Notes: generated by a model not told the origin, from the sequence alone. A stretch of DNA of 64,000 nucleotides from Corynebacterium frankenforstense (GCF_030211955.1 NZ_JASODI010000015.1:1-64000); one strand, 5' to 3'; shown: positions 43,033 to 53,037, numbered from the stretch's first letter. Made by a program: numbers and translations.

Positions 43033-44784
43033 ATGAGCATGGCCCAGCAGGAGTCCCCCCAGCCCCAGGGCACGGTCGTCTTCGTCGGCGCCGGCCCAGG
43101 CAACTCCGACCTGCTGACCGTCCGCGCCCGCGAGGTGCTCGCCCACACGGCCACCGCGCTGGTGGAACCCGAGGTCCTCGACGGCGTGCGCGCGGTCGTC
43201 GCGAGCGCGCTGCCCGTCCCGCAGGAGAAGATCGACGCCGCCGAGGAGGCCTACAAGCGCCTCGTCGAGGAGACCAAGGCCGGCGGTGCCCGCCGCCGCC
43301 CGCCCCGCCCGGCGCCGCCGACGGCCGCCGAGGTGGAGGAGCTCGCCTGCGACGACCCCCGGGACGTCGCCAAGCGGCTCGTCGAGCTGACCGCCGGGGG
43401 CGAGAACGTCGTGCGCCTCGTCACCGGCAACCCGCTCTCGCGCGAGGGCGTGCTCGCCGAGATCAACGCCGTGGCCGCCGCCGACGCCGACTTCCAGGTC
43501 GTGCCCGGCATGTCGCTGCCCTCGACGGTGCCGGCCTACGCGGGCATCGCGCTCGGCTCCACCTTCACCGAGACCGACGTCACCGACGGCGACGTCGACT
43601 GGGACCAGCTGGCCTCCGCGCCGCAGCCGCTCGTGCTGCAGGCCACCCGCGAGGACCTGCCCACCATCGCCGCCGAGCTGCTCGACCGCGGCCTGCCCGC
43701 CGCGATGCCCGCCTCCGTGACGGTCAACGGCACCACCCGGCTGCAGCGCACCGTCGACGCCACCCTGGGGACGCTGGGCCGCCTCGACACCGAGCTCGAC
43801 GGCCAGCTCGTGGCGACCCTGGGCACCGCCGTCGACTCGCGCTCGAAGTACTCCTGGTGGGAGAACCGCCCGCTCTACGGCTGGCGGGTGCTCGTGCCGC
43901 GCGCGAAGTCGCAGGCCGCGCCGATGAGCGCGCGCCTGGCCTCGCACGGCGCGATCCCGCAGGAGGTGCCGACGATCTCCCTGGAGCCGCCGCGCAACCC
44001 CAACCAGATGGAGCGCGCCATCAAGGGCATCGTCGAGGGCCGCTACCAGTGGGTGATCTTCACCTCCGTCAACGCGGTCAACGCCGTGTGGCGCAAGATC
44101 TCCGAGTTCGGGCTCGACGCGCGCGCCTTCGCCGGCATCCACCTCGGCGCCGTCGGCCGCAAGACCGCCGAGGCGCTGCGCGTGCAGGGCCTGGCCCCCG
44201 AGGTCGTGCCCCCGGCGACCAAGCAGAACGCGCTCGGCCTCATCGACGTCTTCCCGGAGTACGTCGAGGACCTCGACCCGGTCGGCCGCGTGCTGCTGCC
44301 GCGCGCCGACATCGCCGCCGACACCCTCGTCGAAGGCCTCGAGGGCCTCGGCTGGGAGATCGACGACGTCGTGGCCTACCGCACCGTCCGTGCCGCGCCG
44401 CCGAGCGCGGACATCCGCGACATGATCAAGTCCGGCGGCTTCGACGCGGTGTGCTTCACCTCCCCGTCGACGGTGAAGAACCTCGTCGGCATCGCCGGCA
44501 AGCCCCACCAGCGCACCGTCATCGCGGCGATCGGCCCGTCCACGGCGCAGGCCGTGCGCGAGCAGGGGCTGCGCGTCGACGTCGTGCCGGAGGTCTCCGA
44601 CATCCCGCACCTGGTCGACTCGCTGGCCGACCACGTCGCCGCGCTGCGCGCCGCCCGCAAGCTGCCGCCGCCGCGCAAGAAGCGCCGCAGCCGCAAGCGC
44701 ACCTCCAAGGGCGCGGCGCACGAGGCGTCGGAAAGCACGGCGAAGGACGCCGGGAAGAACGCCGGCAAGGACGCCTCGAAGTAG
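43033..44784 (+). CDS. hemD: Fused uroporphyrinogen-III methyltransferase-like / uroporphyrinogen-III synthase
   Basis: A 583-residue two-domain protein. Residues about 10-270 follow the SUMT (CobA/CysG) fold, with VVFVGAGPGNSDLLTVRAREV and VPGMSLPSTVPAYAGIALGS, but several SUMT motifs are altered (TGNPLSREG in place of the usual GGDP segment). Residues about 280-545 form the HemD synthase domain, beginning WRVLVPRAKSQAAPMSARL, which cyclises hydroxymethylbilane to uroporphyrinogen III. A Lys/Arg/Ala-rich tail of about 40 residues ends the chain. Such fusions are normal in actinobacteria. ATG at 43039 is an alternative start. Whether the methyltransferase half is active is uncertain. Confidence 0.88.
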   Translation: MSMAQQESPQPQGTVVFVGAGPGNSDLLTVRAREVLAHTATALVEPEVLDGVRAVVASALPVPQEKIDAAEEAYKRLVEETKAGGARRRPPRPAPPTAAEVEELACDDPRDVAKRLVELTAGGENVVRLVTGNPLSREGVLAEINAVAAADADFQVVPGMSLPSTVPAYAGIALGSTFTETDVTDGDVDWDQLASAPQPLVLQATREDLPTIAAELLDRGLPAAMPASVTVNGTTRLQRTVDATLGTLGRLDTELDGQLVATLGTAVDSRSKYSWWENRPLYGWRVLVPRAKSQAAPMSARLASHGAIPQEVPTISLEPPRNPNQMERAIKGIVEGRYQWVIFTSVNAVNAVWRKISEFGLDARAFAGIHLGAVGRKTAEALRVQGLAPEVVPPATKQNALGLIDVFPEYVEDLDPVGRVLLPRADIAADTLVEGLEGLGWEIDDVVAYRTVRAAPPSADIRDMIKSGGFDAVCFTSPSTVKNLVGIAGKPHQRTVIAAIGPSTAQAVREQGLRVDVVPEVSDIPHLVDSLADHVAALRAARKLPPPRKKRRSRKRTSKGAAHEASESTAKDAGKNAGKDASK

Positions 44785-44892
44785 CACGCCCGGGGCCGCG
44801 GCGGAAACGCCCCGCCCGGCCGCGCCGCGGGGGAGTACCTAAGATGGTCGGGTAAGCAAGACCGCAACCCGAGAAAGAAGGCGCCTTTCACC

Positions 44893-45930
44893 GTGTCCAC
44901 CCCCACCCCGCAGCCGGACAAGACCTTCCCGCTGACCGTGCCTGTCCGCCGCCCGCGCCGCCTGCGCACCACCCCGGCGATGCGCGGCATGGTCGCGGAG
45001 ACCCGCCTCGACCCGCGCGACTTCATCCTGCCGATGTTCGTCGCCGACGGCATCGACGCCGCCCGCGAGATCCCCTCGATGCCGGGCCAGTACCAGCACA
45101 CGATCGACTCGCTCAAGGCCGCCGTGCACGAGGCCCTGGACGCCGGCGTGCGTTGCGTGGACCTCTTCGGCGTGCCGCGTGACGGGGACAAGGACGCCAC
45201 CGGCTCGGTCGCCTGGCGCGAGGACGGCATCCTCAACCGCGGCGTGGCCGCCCTGCGCGAGGAGTTCGGCGACGAGGTCATCGTCATGGCCGACACCTGC
45301 CTCGACGAGTTCACCGACCACGGCCACTGCGGCTCGCTCAGCGAGGACCGCCACGGAAACTCCTATGTCGACAACGACGCGACCCTGCCGCTCTACCAGG
45401 CCATGGCCGTCGCCCAGGCCGAGGCCGGCGCCCACATCGTCAGCCCCTCGGGCATGATGGACGGCCAGATCCGCGTGATCCGCGAGGCGCTGGATTCCGA
45501 GGGCTTCGAGGACGTGGCGATCATGGCCTACTCCGCCAAGTACGCCTCCGCGTTCTTCGGCCCCTTCCGCGACGCCGTGGGCAGCTCGCTAAAGGGCGAC
45601 CGCCGCACCTACCAGCAGGACCCGGCCAACGCGCGCGAGTCGATGCTGGAGACCCAGCTGGACATCGAGGAGGGCGCCGACATCGTCATGGTCAAGCCGG
45701 CCCTGCCGTACCTCGACATCCTGCACGAGCTCGCCACCTCGAGCCCGGTGCCGGTCGCGGCCTACCAGGTCTCCGGCGAGTACGCGATGATCCACGCGGC
45801 CGCCGCCAACGGCTGGATCGACCTGGACCGCGTGATGATGGAGTCGCTGACCTCCATCAAGCGCGCCGGCGCCGACCAGATCCTGACCTACTTCGCCGTC
45901 GACGCCGCCCGCGCGCTCGCCCGCGACTGA
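44893..45930 (+). CDS. hemB: Delta-aminolevulinic acid dehydratase (porphobilinogen synthase)
   Basis: A 345-residue enzyme joining two 5-aminolevulinates to porphobilinogen. [19 protein letters not shown] starts the barrel. Metal-site region [16 protein letters not shown] keeps two cysteines, Lys216 lies in [17 protein letters not shown], and the Schiff-base Lys268 lies in [17 protein letters not shown] is the start, after AGAAAGAAGG. A TAAGAT box at 44840-44845 suggests an own promoter with about 40 bases of leader. Confidence 0.95.
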   Translation: MSTPTPQPDKTFPLTVPVRRPRRLRTTPAMRGMVAETRLDPRDFILPMFVADGIDAAREIPSMPGQYQHTIDSLKAAVHEALDAGVRCVDLFGVPRDGDKDATGSVAWREDGILNRGVAALREEFGDEVIVMADTCLDEFTDHGHCGSLSEDRHGNSYVDNDATLPLYQAMAVAQAEAGAHIVSPSGMMDGQIRVIREALDSEGFEDVAIMAYSAKYASAFFGPFRDAVGSSLKGDRRTYQQDPANARESMLETQLDIEEGADIVMVKPALPYLDILHELATSSPVPVAAYQVSGEYAMIHAAAANGWIDLDRVMMESLTSIKRAGADQILTYFAVDAARALARD

Positions 45931-45945
45931 CGCCGCGGAGTTGAA

Positions 45946-45971
45946 TTGACGACGCCGCGCTGCGCGGCGTC
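45946..45971. repeat. Compact palindromic element between hemB and the next gene
   Basis: TTGACGACGCCGCG followed at once by its partner: GACGCCGCG (45951-45959) and CGCGGCGTC (45963-45971) pair perfectly around a 3-base loop. It looks like a form of the element with the interior deleted. Confidence 0.6.
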
Positions 45972-46020
45972 CTGCGTAACGTGGGGCCGTGGTGCGCCGC
46001 GGACGAAGGAGGAGCACCTG

Positions 46021-46755
46021 ATGACCACCGGAGACGACCGCCGGGGAGCGCCGGGCACCCCGGGGACGGGGTCCGGCGCCCCGCAGGCGCCGGCCGACGC
46101 GCCTGCCGCCGTGGACAACGGCTCCGGCGCGCCCGGTGCCCCGGGCACGGCCGGCTCGACCGGTGTAGCCGGCACGTCGGGCAAGGGCAGCAAGTCCCGC
46201 AAGGAGGACGCCAAGCGGCCGCCGGAGGCGGTGCGCATCCTCGTCGCGCTGTGGCGCGGCATCGTCGGCCTGGAGATCCTGCACCAGCTGCTCAGCGTGG
46301 CCGGCGTGCTCGCGGACCCGGGCGCGCTGCGCACCATGGCCCGCGAGACCCTCGAGCAGACCGAGGGCGCGGACGTCTCCCCGCAGATGCTGGACGTGGC
46401 CGTATACGCCTCCGCGGGCTTCTCGGCGCTGGTCGGCATCGCCATCCAGCTGATCCTGCTGTGGGCCACGGTGATGATCGCCCGGCGCCACCGCTGGTCC
46501 GACGGCTCGCGCCGGCTGCTGATGTTCTTCAGCATCTACCTGGTCATCCGGGCCGTCGCCCTCTTCGGCGTCGGCGCGGCAGGGGCCGGTTCCATCCCCG
46601 TCGCGCTGCTCGCCGTCGACGGCTCGGTGCAGGTGCTCGCCGGGGTGGCCGCGGCCCTGGCGCTGGTGTACATCTTCAACTCGGAGACGGTGCGCTGGAC
46701 GGCCGAGGCCGCCGCCGAGCAGGACCGCACCTGGACCGACCCGGGCAACCGCTGA
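46021..46755 (+). CDS. Membrane protein with Pro/Gly/Ala-rich N-terminus
   Basis: A 244-residue protein. The first 65 residues are disordered, built of Gly, Ala, Pro and Ser. Four membrane helices follow (about 78-98, 125-152, 165-188 and 198-220). GGAGGAGCACCTG before the ATG is a strong start signal. Mycobacteria also have membrane proteins of unknown function directly after hemB. It is 13 bases upstream of the next membrane protein gene, so the pair is probably cotranscribed. Confidence 0.78.
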   Translation: MTTGDDRRGAPGTPGTGSGAPQAPADAPAAVDNGSGAPGAPGTAGSTGVAGTSGKGSKSRKEDAKRPPEAVRILVALWRGIVGLEILHQLLSVAGVLADPGALRTMARETLEQTEGADVSPQMLDVAVYASAGFSALVGIAIQLILLWATVMIARRHRWSDGSRRLLMFFSIYLVIRAVALFGVGAAGAGSIPVALLAVDGSVQVLAGVAAALALVYIFNSETVRWTAEAAAEQDRTWTDPGNR

Positions 46756-46768
46756 GAGAGGATCCGCC

Positions 46769-47272
46769 GTGACGATGTTCCCGACCCCCGCCAGCGGGGG
46801 AAACCGGCCCGACCCGAACCGCGACTACCACTACGACCCGGAGTCCGGGCGGCCGCGCTCGCTCGACGTGGCCTACTGGCTGCTCGCCGCCGGGGCCGTG
46901 CTGTGCGCCGTGGCCGGCCTGATGCTGCTGACCACCGACGTGCCGCAGGAGATCGTCGAGTGGAACGCTGAGCACGCCGAGAACGTGCGCTCCAACATGC
47001 GCTTCGTCGCCTGGTTCAATCTCGTCGGCGCGCTGCTGGTCGGCCTGTGCGCCCCGCAGGTGCGCGCCGGCTCGCGCGTCTGGCGGCGCTGGGTGGCTGT
47101 GTTCCTGGTGCTGCTCGTGGTGGGCAACATGATCGCGCTGGTGGCCAAGGTCGTCGGCCCGGCGGTGCTGCTGAGCCTGGTCGTCTTCGCCGCCGCCGCG
47201 GTGGCGATGTTCCGCCCCGACGCCAACGGCTTCATCCGTTACCACAGCGGCGTCGACACCCCGGGCGCCTAG
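46769..47272 (+). CDS. Small membrane protein downstream of hemB
   Basis: A 167-residue protein with a polar N-terminus (DPNRDYHYDPESGRPRSLD) and four hydrophobic segments (about 32-52, 75-95, 105-125 and 130-150). GTG start after GAGAGGAT; the ATG two codons later is possible. No function is recognised. A hairpin terminator follows 57 bases after the stop, closing the hemB transcript. Confidence 0.75.
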   Translation: MTMFPTPASGGNRPDPNRDYHYDPESGRPRSLDVAYWLLAAGAVLCAVAGLMLLTTDVPQEIVEWNAEHAENVRSNMRFVAWFNLVGALLVGLCAPQVRAGSRVWRRWVAVFLVLLVVGNMIALVAKVVGPAVLLSLVVFAAAAVAMFRPDANGFIRYHSGVDTPGA

Positions 47273-47329
47273 CGCCCCGGGCCGGGGGCCGACAGCGGTG
47301 ACGCCCGGTCGGCCCCGCCAGCGCCCGCA

Positions 47330-47364
47330 CCCGCCCGCCGGATCTCCGGTCGGGCGGGCGTTTC
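47330..47364 (+). terminator. Terminator after the hemB-membrane protein genes
   Basis: Perfect arms CCCGCCCG (47330-47337) and CGGGCGGG (47351-47358), with CCGGA/TCCGG pairing inside, are followed by TTTC. A TACAGT box at 47379-47384 just downstream could start the next transcript. Confidence 0.65.
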
Positions 47365-47489
47365 GTGTCCGGGCGGTCTACAGTGGAACGGATCAACCGG
47401 CCGGGAAACGCCCGGTAACCGGACGCACACCGGCCGACGCCGGGAGACACCCGGGACACCCGAGACACACGCAAGGAGGCGGAGACGGG

Positions 47490-50225
47490 GTGAGCGCAGA
47501 GGAGCAGGCGGCCCGCGCGGAGCAGACGCCGCCGTCCGGCGAGGGCCTCGACCAGGTCATCCAGCGCGCCCGGCACGCCGCCGCCCGCGCCGGCGTCGAG
47601 GTCGAGGACGACGTGGTCACCCTCGTCTCCTGGGCCTTCGACCTGAAGGGCCTGGGCGAGGAGACCGTCGACGCCAGCGACGTCGAGCACCTCGTCGCCG
47701 CCCTGGAGGCCGTCCCCGGCGTCCATGCGCGCATCATCTACCCGGACGCCAGGGCGTGGGTCAGCGCGCCGTCGGAAATTCCGGGGGAGCGCCTCACGGC
47801 GATCTTCGCGCAGTTCGGGCTCACCGCCACCCCGACGCCGGCCACGCGCCGACGCGTGGAGCAGCTCGAGCAGACCCGGCACGCCCGGGTGCGCCGCAAC
47901 CGGCGGCCCGTGCGCCGCTCCGTCGGCGAGGAGCGCGCCCTGCAGCGCGCCCGCCGCGAGGGCTGGCTGCGCGCCGCCGCCCGCGAGGACGCCGAGGCCG
48001 AGCGCCGCACCAACGGCGCGCCCGCCTCGGCGACCGTCGCGCACGCCGCGCGCCGCGGCAACCTCGGCGCGAGCCGCGACGTCCTCTACACCGCCCGCGG
48101 GCTGATCACGACCCCGCGCCTGGTCACCGCCGTGATTTTGACCGTGCCGGTGCTGCTGCTCAGCCTCGTGACCGGCTGGCAGTTCGACTACTGGCAGTGG
48201 GTCACCCTCGCGCTGTCGCTGCCCGTGGTCACCTGGTGCGCCTGGCCGTTCCACCGCGCCCTGGCCGGCGGCGTGCGCCGCGGCGCGACCGCCCTCGACG
48301 GGGCGAGCTCGATCGCCGTGGCCGCCGCCTTCGTCTGGTCGCTCGGCGCGCTGCTGTTCACCGACGCCGGGCGGCCCGGCTGGCTCTCGGCGTCGGGCTT
48401 CTTCACCCCGCCGATGTTCGGCGGCTCCGGGCCGGACATCTTCCTCGACGTCGCCTGCGGCATGACCACGCTGCTGCTGGTCGGCCGGCGCTGGTCGATC
48501 CAGTCGCGCTCCAGCCTCGTCGAGGAGCTCGCCGCCGCCCGCCCCGACCTGCACTCCGAGGTCACCATCGCGCAGCGCCGCCGCCACCCCAACGACCCGG
48601 AGGGCGAGCGCCTGCCGCTCGGCGAGGTCAACGTCGGCGACGACATCGTGCTCACGCCGGGCCAGCTCGTGCCCGTCGACGGCATGGTCGTCGGCGGCTC
48701 CGGCGTCATCGTCGCCTCGGTGCTCTCCGCCGCCCGCGGCCCGGACCACGGCCATGGCGAGGGCCACACCCACATGCGCGGCCACGGCCTGGGCCACCAC
48801 CGCCACACCAAGCCGACCTACCAGGTCAGCGTCGGCGGGCACGTCGGCGCCGGCGACCGCGTGGGGTCCGGCACCCTGAAGGTGCGCGTGCGCCGCACCG
48901 GCCACGCCACCCGCATCGCCGCCGTCGAGCGGTGGGTCGCCCAGGTCAACCGCCGGCAGAACGACGCGGTCATGCTCTCGACGCGCTCGGCGTCCTGGCT
49001 GATCGTCGTCTCCTGCTTCCTGGCCGTCGTCTCCTTCCTCGGCTGGTGGTGGTTCACCGGCAACCCGACCGGGGCCTTCGCCACCGGCCTGGCCGTGCTC
49101 GCCTGCGTGGCCCCGCCGGCCCTGGCGCTCTCCTCGGCGCTGGCGCTGCGCCTGGGCACCGAGGCCGGCGCCCGGCACGGCCTGCTGCTGCGCGACGGCG
49201 GCGTGATGCGCCGCCTCGAGGGCACCGACACGCTGATCTTCAACCGCGTGGGCACCCTGACCGCCTCCGACATGGTCGTCGAGTCCGTCAAGGCGCTGCC
49301 CGGCAACGACCGTGACTTGCTGCTGCGCGTGGCCGCCAGCCTCGTCGCGGACTCGCCGCACCCGGCCGCCCGCGCCATCGTGCGCGCCGCGCGCTCCATC
49401 CCGCACGCCCCGGGCGACACCGTCGTGCCCCGCCGCGTGCCCGTCACCAGCGCCAAGGTCACCGCCGGCGGCGACTTCGTGGCCACCTGCACGCTGCCGG
49501 TCGACGGCCCCGAGGGCAAGCGCCGCGAGCGCCACGTCAACGCCCGTTTGTGGCGCCCGTGCACCGTCGGTGACCTCGACGAGCCGCTGGCCACCCTGGC
49601 CTCCGTGCAGGGCACCCCGATCATCGTCGCGATCGGCGGCGTGGACCGCGGCGTGATCACCCTGCACGACCCGGTCAAGGAGGACGCGGCCGAGGCCGTC
49701 GACGGCATCGAGGCCCTCGGCGTGGAGACCATGATGATCTCGCGCGACATCTACCCGGTCGCCCGCCGCTTCGCCGACAGCGTCGGCATCTCCCGGGTGC
49801 TCGCCGGCATCGCCCCCGGCCGCAAGGCCCGCACCGTGCGCACCGTGCACACCCAGGGCAACACCGTGACCATGGTCGGCGACGAGTCGGTCTCCGCCGC
49901 GCTGCGCGTCGCCGACGTCGGCGTGCTCGTCTCCGGCACCGTCCCGCTCGAGCCCGACCGCGACAGCGACGAGATCGACCGCGGCGTCGACGTGGTGGTG
50001 CTGCGCAAGGACGTCCGCGCCATCGAGGAGCTGCTCGCCCTGGCCCGCCGCGTGTGCCGCATCATCGACCGCAACATCCTTTTCGCCTGGGGCTACAACG
50101 CCGTCGCGGTCGTCGGCGCCCTGACCGGCGTGCTCCACCCGCTCGGCGCGACCGTCGCGATGCTCGCCGCCTCCCTGGTCATCGAGGGGATGTCCAACCT
50201 CGCCGCGCGCCCCGTGGCCGTGTAG
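47490..50225 (+). CDS. P-type ATPase-like membrane protein with altered catalytic motifs
   Basis: A 911-residue protein with the architecture of a P1B-type metal ATPase: N-terminal domain (about 1-200), membrane helices near 210-330, actuator domain, further helices near 500-550, a phosphorylation/nucleotide domain, and final helices near 865-905. The key motifs are changed. The phosphorylation motif DKTGT reads FNRVGTLT, with Asn585 in place of the aspartate. The CPC-type membrane motif reads CVAPPA. The actuator TGE reads GGSGVIV. GDGxND reads GDESVSA. Only SPHPAARAIV keeps the HP motif. A His-rich loop (DHGHGEGHTHMRGHG, about residues 416-430) interrupts the actuator. It probably cannot form the aspartyl phosphate. 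GTG start after AAGGAGGCGGAG. It lies between hemB and hemE genes. Confidence 0.85.
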   Translation: MSAEEQAARAEQTPPSGEGLDQVIQRARHAAARAGVEVEDDVVTLVSWAFDLKGLGEETVDASDVEHLVAALEAVPGVHARIIYPDARAWVSAPSEIPGERLTAIFAQFGLTATPTPATRRRVEQLEQTRHARVRRNRRPVRRSVGEERALQRARREGWLRAAAREDAEAERRTNGAPASATVAHAARRGNLGASRDVLYTARGLITTPRLVTAVILTVPVLLLSLVTGWQFDYWQWVTLALSLPVVTWCAWPFHRALAGGVRRGATALDGASSIAVAAAFVWSLGALLFTDAGRPGWLSASGFFTPPMFGGSGPDIFLDVACGMTTLLLVGRRWSIQSRSSLVEELAAARPDLHSEVTIAQRRRHPNDPEGERLPLGEVNVGDDIVLTPGQLVPVDGMVVGGSGVIVASVLSAARGPDHGHGEGHTHMRGHGLGHHRHTKPTYQVSVGGHVGAGDRVGSGTLKVRVRRTGHATRIAAVERWVAQVNRRQNDAVMLSTRSASWLIVVSCFLAVVSFLGWWWFTGNPTGAFATGLAVLACVAPPALALSSALALRLGTEAGARHGLLLRDGGVMRRLEGTDTLIFNRVGTLTASDMVVESVKALPGNDRDLLLRVAASLVADSPHPAARAIVRAARSIPHAPGDTVVPRRVPVTSAKVTAGGDFVATCTLPVDGPEGKRRERHVNARLWRPCTVGDLDEPLATLASVQGTPIIVAIGGVDRGVITLHDPVKEDAAEAVDGIEALGVETMMISRDIYPVARRFADSVGISRVLAGIAPGRKARTVRTVHTQGNTVTMVGDESVSAALRVADVGVLVSGTVPLEPDRDSDEIDRGVDVVVLRKDVRAIEELLALARRVCRIIDRNILFAWGYNAVAVVGALTGVLHPLGATVAMLAASLVIEGMSNLAARPVAV

Positions 50226-50273
50226 CGCACGCCGGTTGGTCGGGCGCCGACGGGTTCGGGCACAATCGGGGGC

Positions 50274-51350
50274 ATGATCACCCCTTCCCCGGCACGTCGC
50301 CGGCTCACCCGCGCCCCGTTCCTCGACGCCGTCGCCGGGCGGACCCCGACGCGCACGCCGGTGTGGTTCATGCGCCAGGCAGGCCGTTCGCTGCCGGAGT
50401 ACCGCGAGATCCGCGCCGGGGTGGGCATGCTCGAGTCCTGCTTCCGGCCCGACCTGCTCACCGAGATCACGCTGCAGCCGGTGCGCCGCCACGACGTCGA
50501 CGCCGCGATCCTCTTCTCCGACATCGTCGTCCCGCTCAAGGCCGCCGGCGTGGGCGTGGACATCGTGCCCGGCCGCGGGCCCGTCATGGACCACCCCGTG
50601 CGCAGCCGCGCCGACGTCGACGCGCTGCCCGTCCTCGAGGAGCCCGTCGCCGCAGTCGGCGAGGGTATTTCCGGGATCCTCGACGGCCTGCGCGACGACC
50701 AGGTGCTCATCGGCTTCGCCGGTGCGCCCTTCACGCTGGCCAGCTACCTCGTTGAGGGCGGGCCGAGCAAGAACCACCGGCACACCAAGGCCCTGATGCA
50801 CACCGAGCCGGAGACCTGGCACGCGCTCATGGAGCGCCTCGTGTCCACGGTCACCGCGTTCCTGTCCGGGCAGATCGCCGCCGGCGTCGACGCCGTGCAG
50901 CTCTTCGACTCCTGGGCCGGCTACCTCTCCGAGTACGACTACCGCGAGCACGTCCTGCCGTACTCGCGGCGCATCTTCGAGGCCGTCGCCGGCGCAGAGA
51001 TCCCGCGCATCCACTTCGGCGTGACCACCGGCGAGCTGCTCGCCGACATGGCGCAGGCCGGACCCGAGGTCGTCGGCGTGGACTGGCGCGTGCCGCTGGA
51101 CCGCGCCGCCGAGCGCATCTTCCGCGCGGCCGGGCCGAAGGTGCTGCAGGGTAACCTGGACCCCGCGCTGCTGTTCGCCGGTCCCGACGTCGTGCGCGCC
51201 GAGGTGGAGCGCATCCGCGCCGCCGCGCGCCGGGCGGTCGAAGAGGGCTACGCCACCGGCCACATCTTCAACCTGGGCCACGGCGTGCTGCCCGAGACCC
51301 CCGCCGAGGCCGTCACCGAGGCCGTCCGCATCGTCCACGAGACGGACTAG
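50274..51350 (+). CDS. hemE: Uroporphyrinogen decarboxylase
   Basis: A 358-residue cytoplasmic enzyme converting uroporphyrinogen III to coproporphyrinogen III. The signature VWFMRQAGRSLPEYREIR near residue 30 is diagnostic. AAILFSDIVVPLKAAG, LIGFAGAPFTLASYLVEGG and FDSWAGYLS follow, and FNLGHGVLPETP ends the barrel. CACAAT at 50261-50266 lies seven bases before the ATG, so a leaderless message is likely. hemY follows after 47 bases. Confidence 0.96.
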   Translation: MITPSPARRRLTRAPFLDAVAGRTPTRTPVWFMRQAGRSLPEYREIRAGVGMLESCFRPDLLTEITLQPVRRHDVDAAILFSDIVVPLKAAGVGVDIVPGRGPVMDHPVRSRADVDALPVLEEPVAAVGEGISGILDGLRDDQVLIGFAGAPFTLASYLVEGGPSKNHRHTKALMHTEPETWHALMERLVSTVTAFLSGQIAAGVDAVQLFDSWAGYLSEYDYREHVLPYSRRIFEAVAGAEIPRIHFGVTTGELLADMAQAGPEVVGVDWRVPLDRAAERIFRAAGPKVLQGNLDPALLFAGPDVVRAEVERIRAAARRAVEEGYATGHIFNLGHGVLPETPAEAVTEAVRIVHETD

Positions 51351-51397
51351 CGCCCGCGAGACACGCGGGTAGTCGAGTAGTGAAGGAGCACACCCCG

Positions 51398-52969
51398 TTG
51401 CGTTACGCCATCATCGGGGCCGGCATCGCCGGCCTGACCGCCGCCTGGGAGATCCACCGCCGCGACCCGGAGGCCGAGGTCGAGGTCTTCGAGGCCACCG
51501 ACCGCATCGGCGGCAAGCTGTGCTCGGTGCCCTTCGAGGCCGGCCCCGTCGACCTCGGCGCCGAGGCCTTCCTGGTGCGCCGGCCCGCGGCCCGCGAGCT
51601 CATCGACGAGCTCGGCCTGGGCGACGACGTGGTGGGCACCTCCGGGCTGCACTCGACCGTCTTCACCGGTGGGGTGATGAAGCCGCTGCCGGCGGGCACC
51701 GTCATGGGCATCCCGGCGACCAGTGAGCCGGTGGCCCACCTGGTCTCCGCGGAGACCGCCGCGCGCATCGACGCCGAGGGCGACGCCGAGCCGGTCGACT
51801 GGCCGGTCGGCGGCGACCTCAATGTCGGCGAGCTGGTGCGGGCGCGTTACGGCGGCGAGGTCGTCGAGCGGGCCGTCTCCGCGCTGCTCGGCGGGGTCTA
51901 CTCCTGCACCGCCGACGACCTCGGCGTGCGCGCGACCGTGCCGCAGCTCGCGGAGGCCTTCGACGCGATGGTCGAGGCCAGCGAGAAGCCCACGCTCTCC
52001 GGGGCCGTCAAGCGCGTGCTCGACTCCCGGGCCGCGCAGGCCGCCGCCAAGCGCGGGGAGAAGGGCGCACGCGGCTCCGTGGCCGCGACCGCCGAGCCGA
52101 CCACCAGCGCCGCGCACCCGGCCGGGACGCAGGCCACCGGCGCCGTCGCCGGCGACGGCGCCCAGCCCGCCGACGGTGCGGGTAGCGCCGAGGGCGACCA
52201 GGACGGCGTCGGCAAGCGGAAGAAGCGCCCCGTCATCTTCGGCACCCTGCGCGGCGGCTTCCGCGAGCTCTACGAGGCGCTCGCCGAGGCCTCCGGGGCC
52301 AGGATCTACCTCGACGCCTTCGTCAGCGGGCTCGCCCGCGACGGCGAGGGCTACCGCCTGACCGGCGCCGGCGAGGGCACCTACGACGCCGTGCTCGTGG
52401 CCACCCCGGCGCCGACCACCGCGCGCCTGCTCGCGGCCGTCTCCCCGGCGACCGCCGAGGCTCTCAGGCCGGTCAAGCTCGCCGGCTCCGTCGTCGTGGG
52501 GCTGCGCCTCGAGTCCGGCGAGGGCTTCCCGGAGAACTCCGGGGTCCTCGTCGCCGGCGACGAGCCGGGCGTGCACGCCAAGGCCTTCACCTTCTCGTCG
52601 AAGAAGTGGCCGCACCTGGCCGAGCGCGGCGGGCTGATCCTGCGCGCCAGCTTCGGCCGCTTCGGCGACGACGCGCTGATCCGCGAGGACGAGGACACCC
52701 TCGTCGACTACGCCCTCGACGACCTGAAGACGATCACCGGCTTCGACGCCCGCGAGGCCGGCGTCGCCGAGATCTACGTGCAGCGCTGGCTCGGCGGGAT
52801 CCCGCGGTACGACGAGCACCACCTCGAGCACGTCGCCGCCGCCCGTGCGGCCGTCGCCGAGGTGCCCGGCGTCGAGGTCACCGGCTCCTGGGCCGGCGGC
52901 GTGGGCGTGCCGGCCGTCATCGCCGACGCGCGGGCCGCCGCGGCCCGGCTGCTCGGCCAGGGGGACTGA
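51398..52969 (+). CDS. hemY: Coproporphyrinogen III oxidase / HemY-type flavoprotein
   Basis: A 523-residue FAD enzyme of the HemY (CgoX) type. In actinobacteria this class oxidises coproporphyrinogen III to coproporphyrin III in the coproporphyrin-dependent haem route. [20 protein letters not shown] is the dinucleotide loop, [22 protein letters not shown] follows, and the C-terminus has [23 protein letters not shown] at 51398 is chosen: GAAGGAG lies nine bases before it and the protein then begins MRYAIIGAG. An Ala/Gly/Thr-rich insert of about 65 residues (about 208-272) is not usual for the family. Confidence 0.92.
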   Translation: MRYAIIGAGIAGLTAAWEIHRRDPEAEVEVFEATDRIGGKLCSVPFEAGPVDLGAEAFLVRRPAARELIDELGLGDDVVGTSGLHSTVFTGGVMKPLPAGTVMGIPATSEPVAHLVSAETAARIDAEGDAEPVDWPVGGDLNVGELVRARYGGEVVERAVSALLGGVYSCTADDLGVRATVPQLAEAFDAMVEASEKPTLSGAVKRVLDSRAAQAAAKRGEKGARGSVAATAEPTTSAAHPAGTQATGAVAGDGAQPADGAGSAEGDQDGVGKRKKRPVIFGTLRGGFRELYEALAEASGARIYLDAFVSGLARDGEGYRLTGAGEGTYDAVLVATPAPTTARLLAAVSPATAEALRPVKLAGSVVVGLRLESGEGFPENSGVLVAGDEPGVHAKAFTFSSKKWPHLAERGGLILRASFGRFGDDALIREDEDTLVDYALDDLKTITGFDAREAGVAEIYVQRWLGGIPRYDEHHLEHVAAARAAVAEVPGVEVTGSWAGGVGVPAVIADARAAAARLLGQGD

Positions 52970-53037
52970 CCCGCCGGGCGCGCGCCGGGCGGTGGGGACC
53001 TCCCGGCGGCGCCCCGGGCACCCCTACAATGGTCCCC

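Noticed and set aside
44729..44738. GCGTCGGAAAG in the hemD tail and CCGTCGGAAAT at 47771 as further repeat arms
   Set aside because: The matches are short, lack the GACGTC core and have no partner arm.
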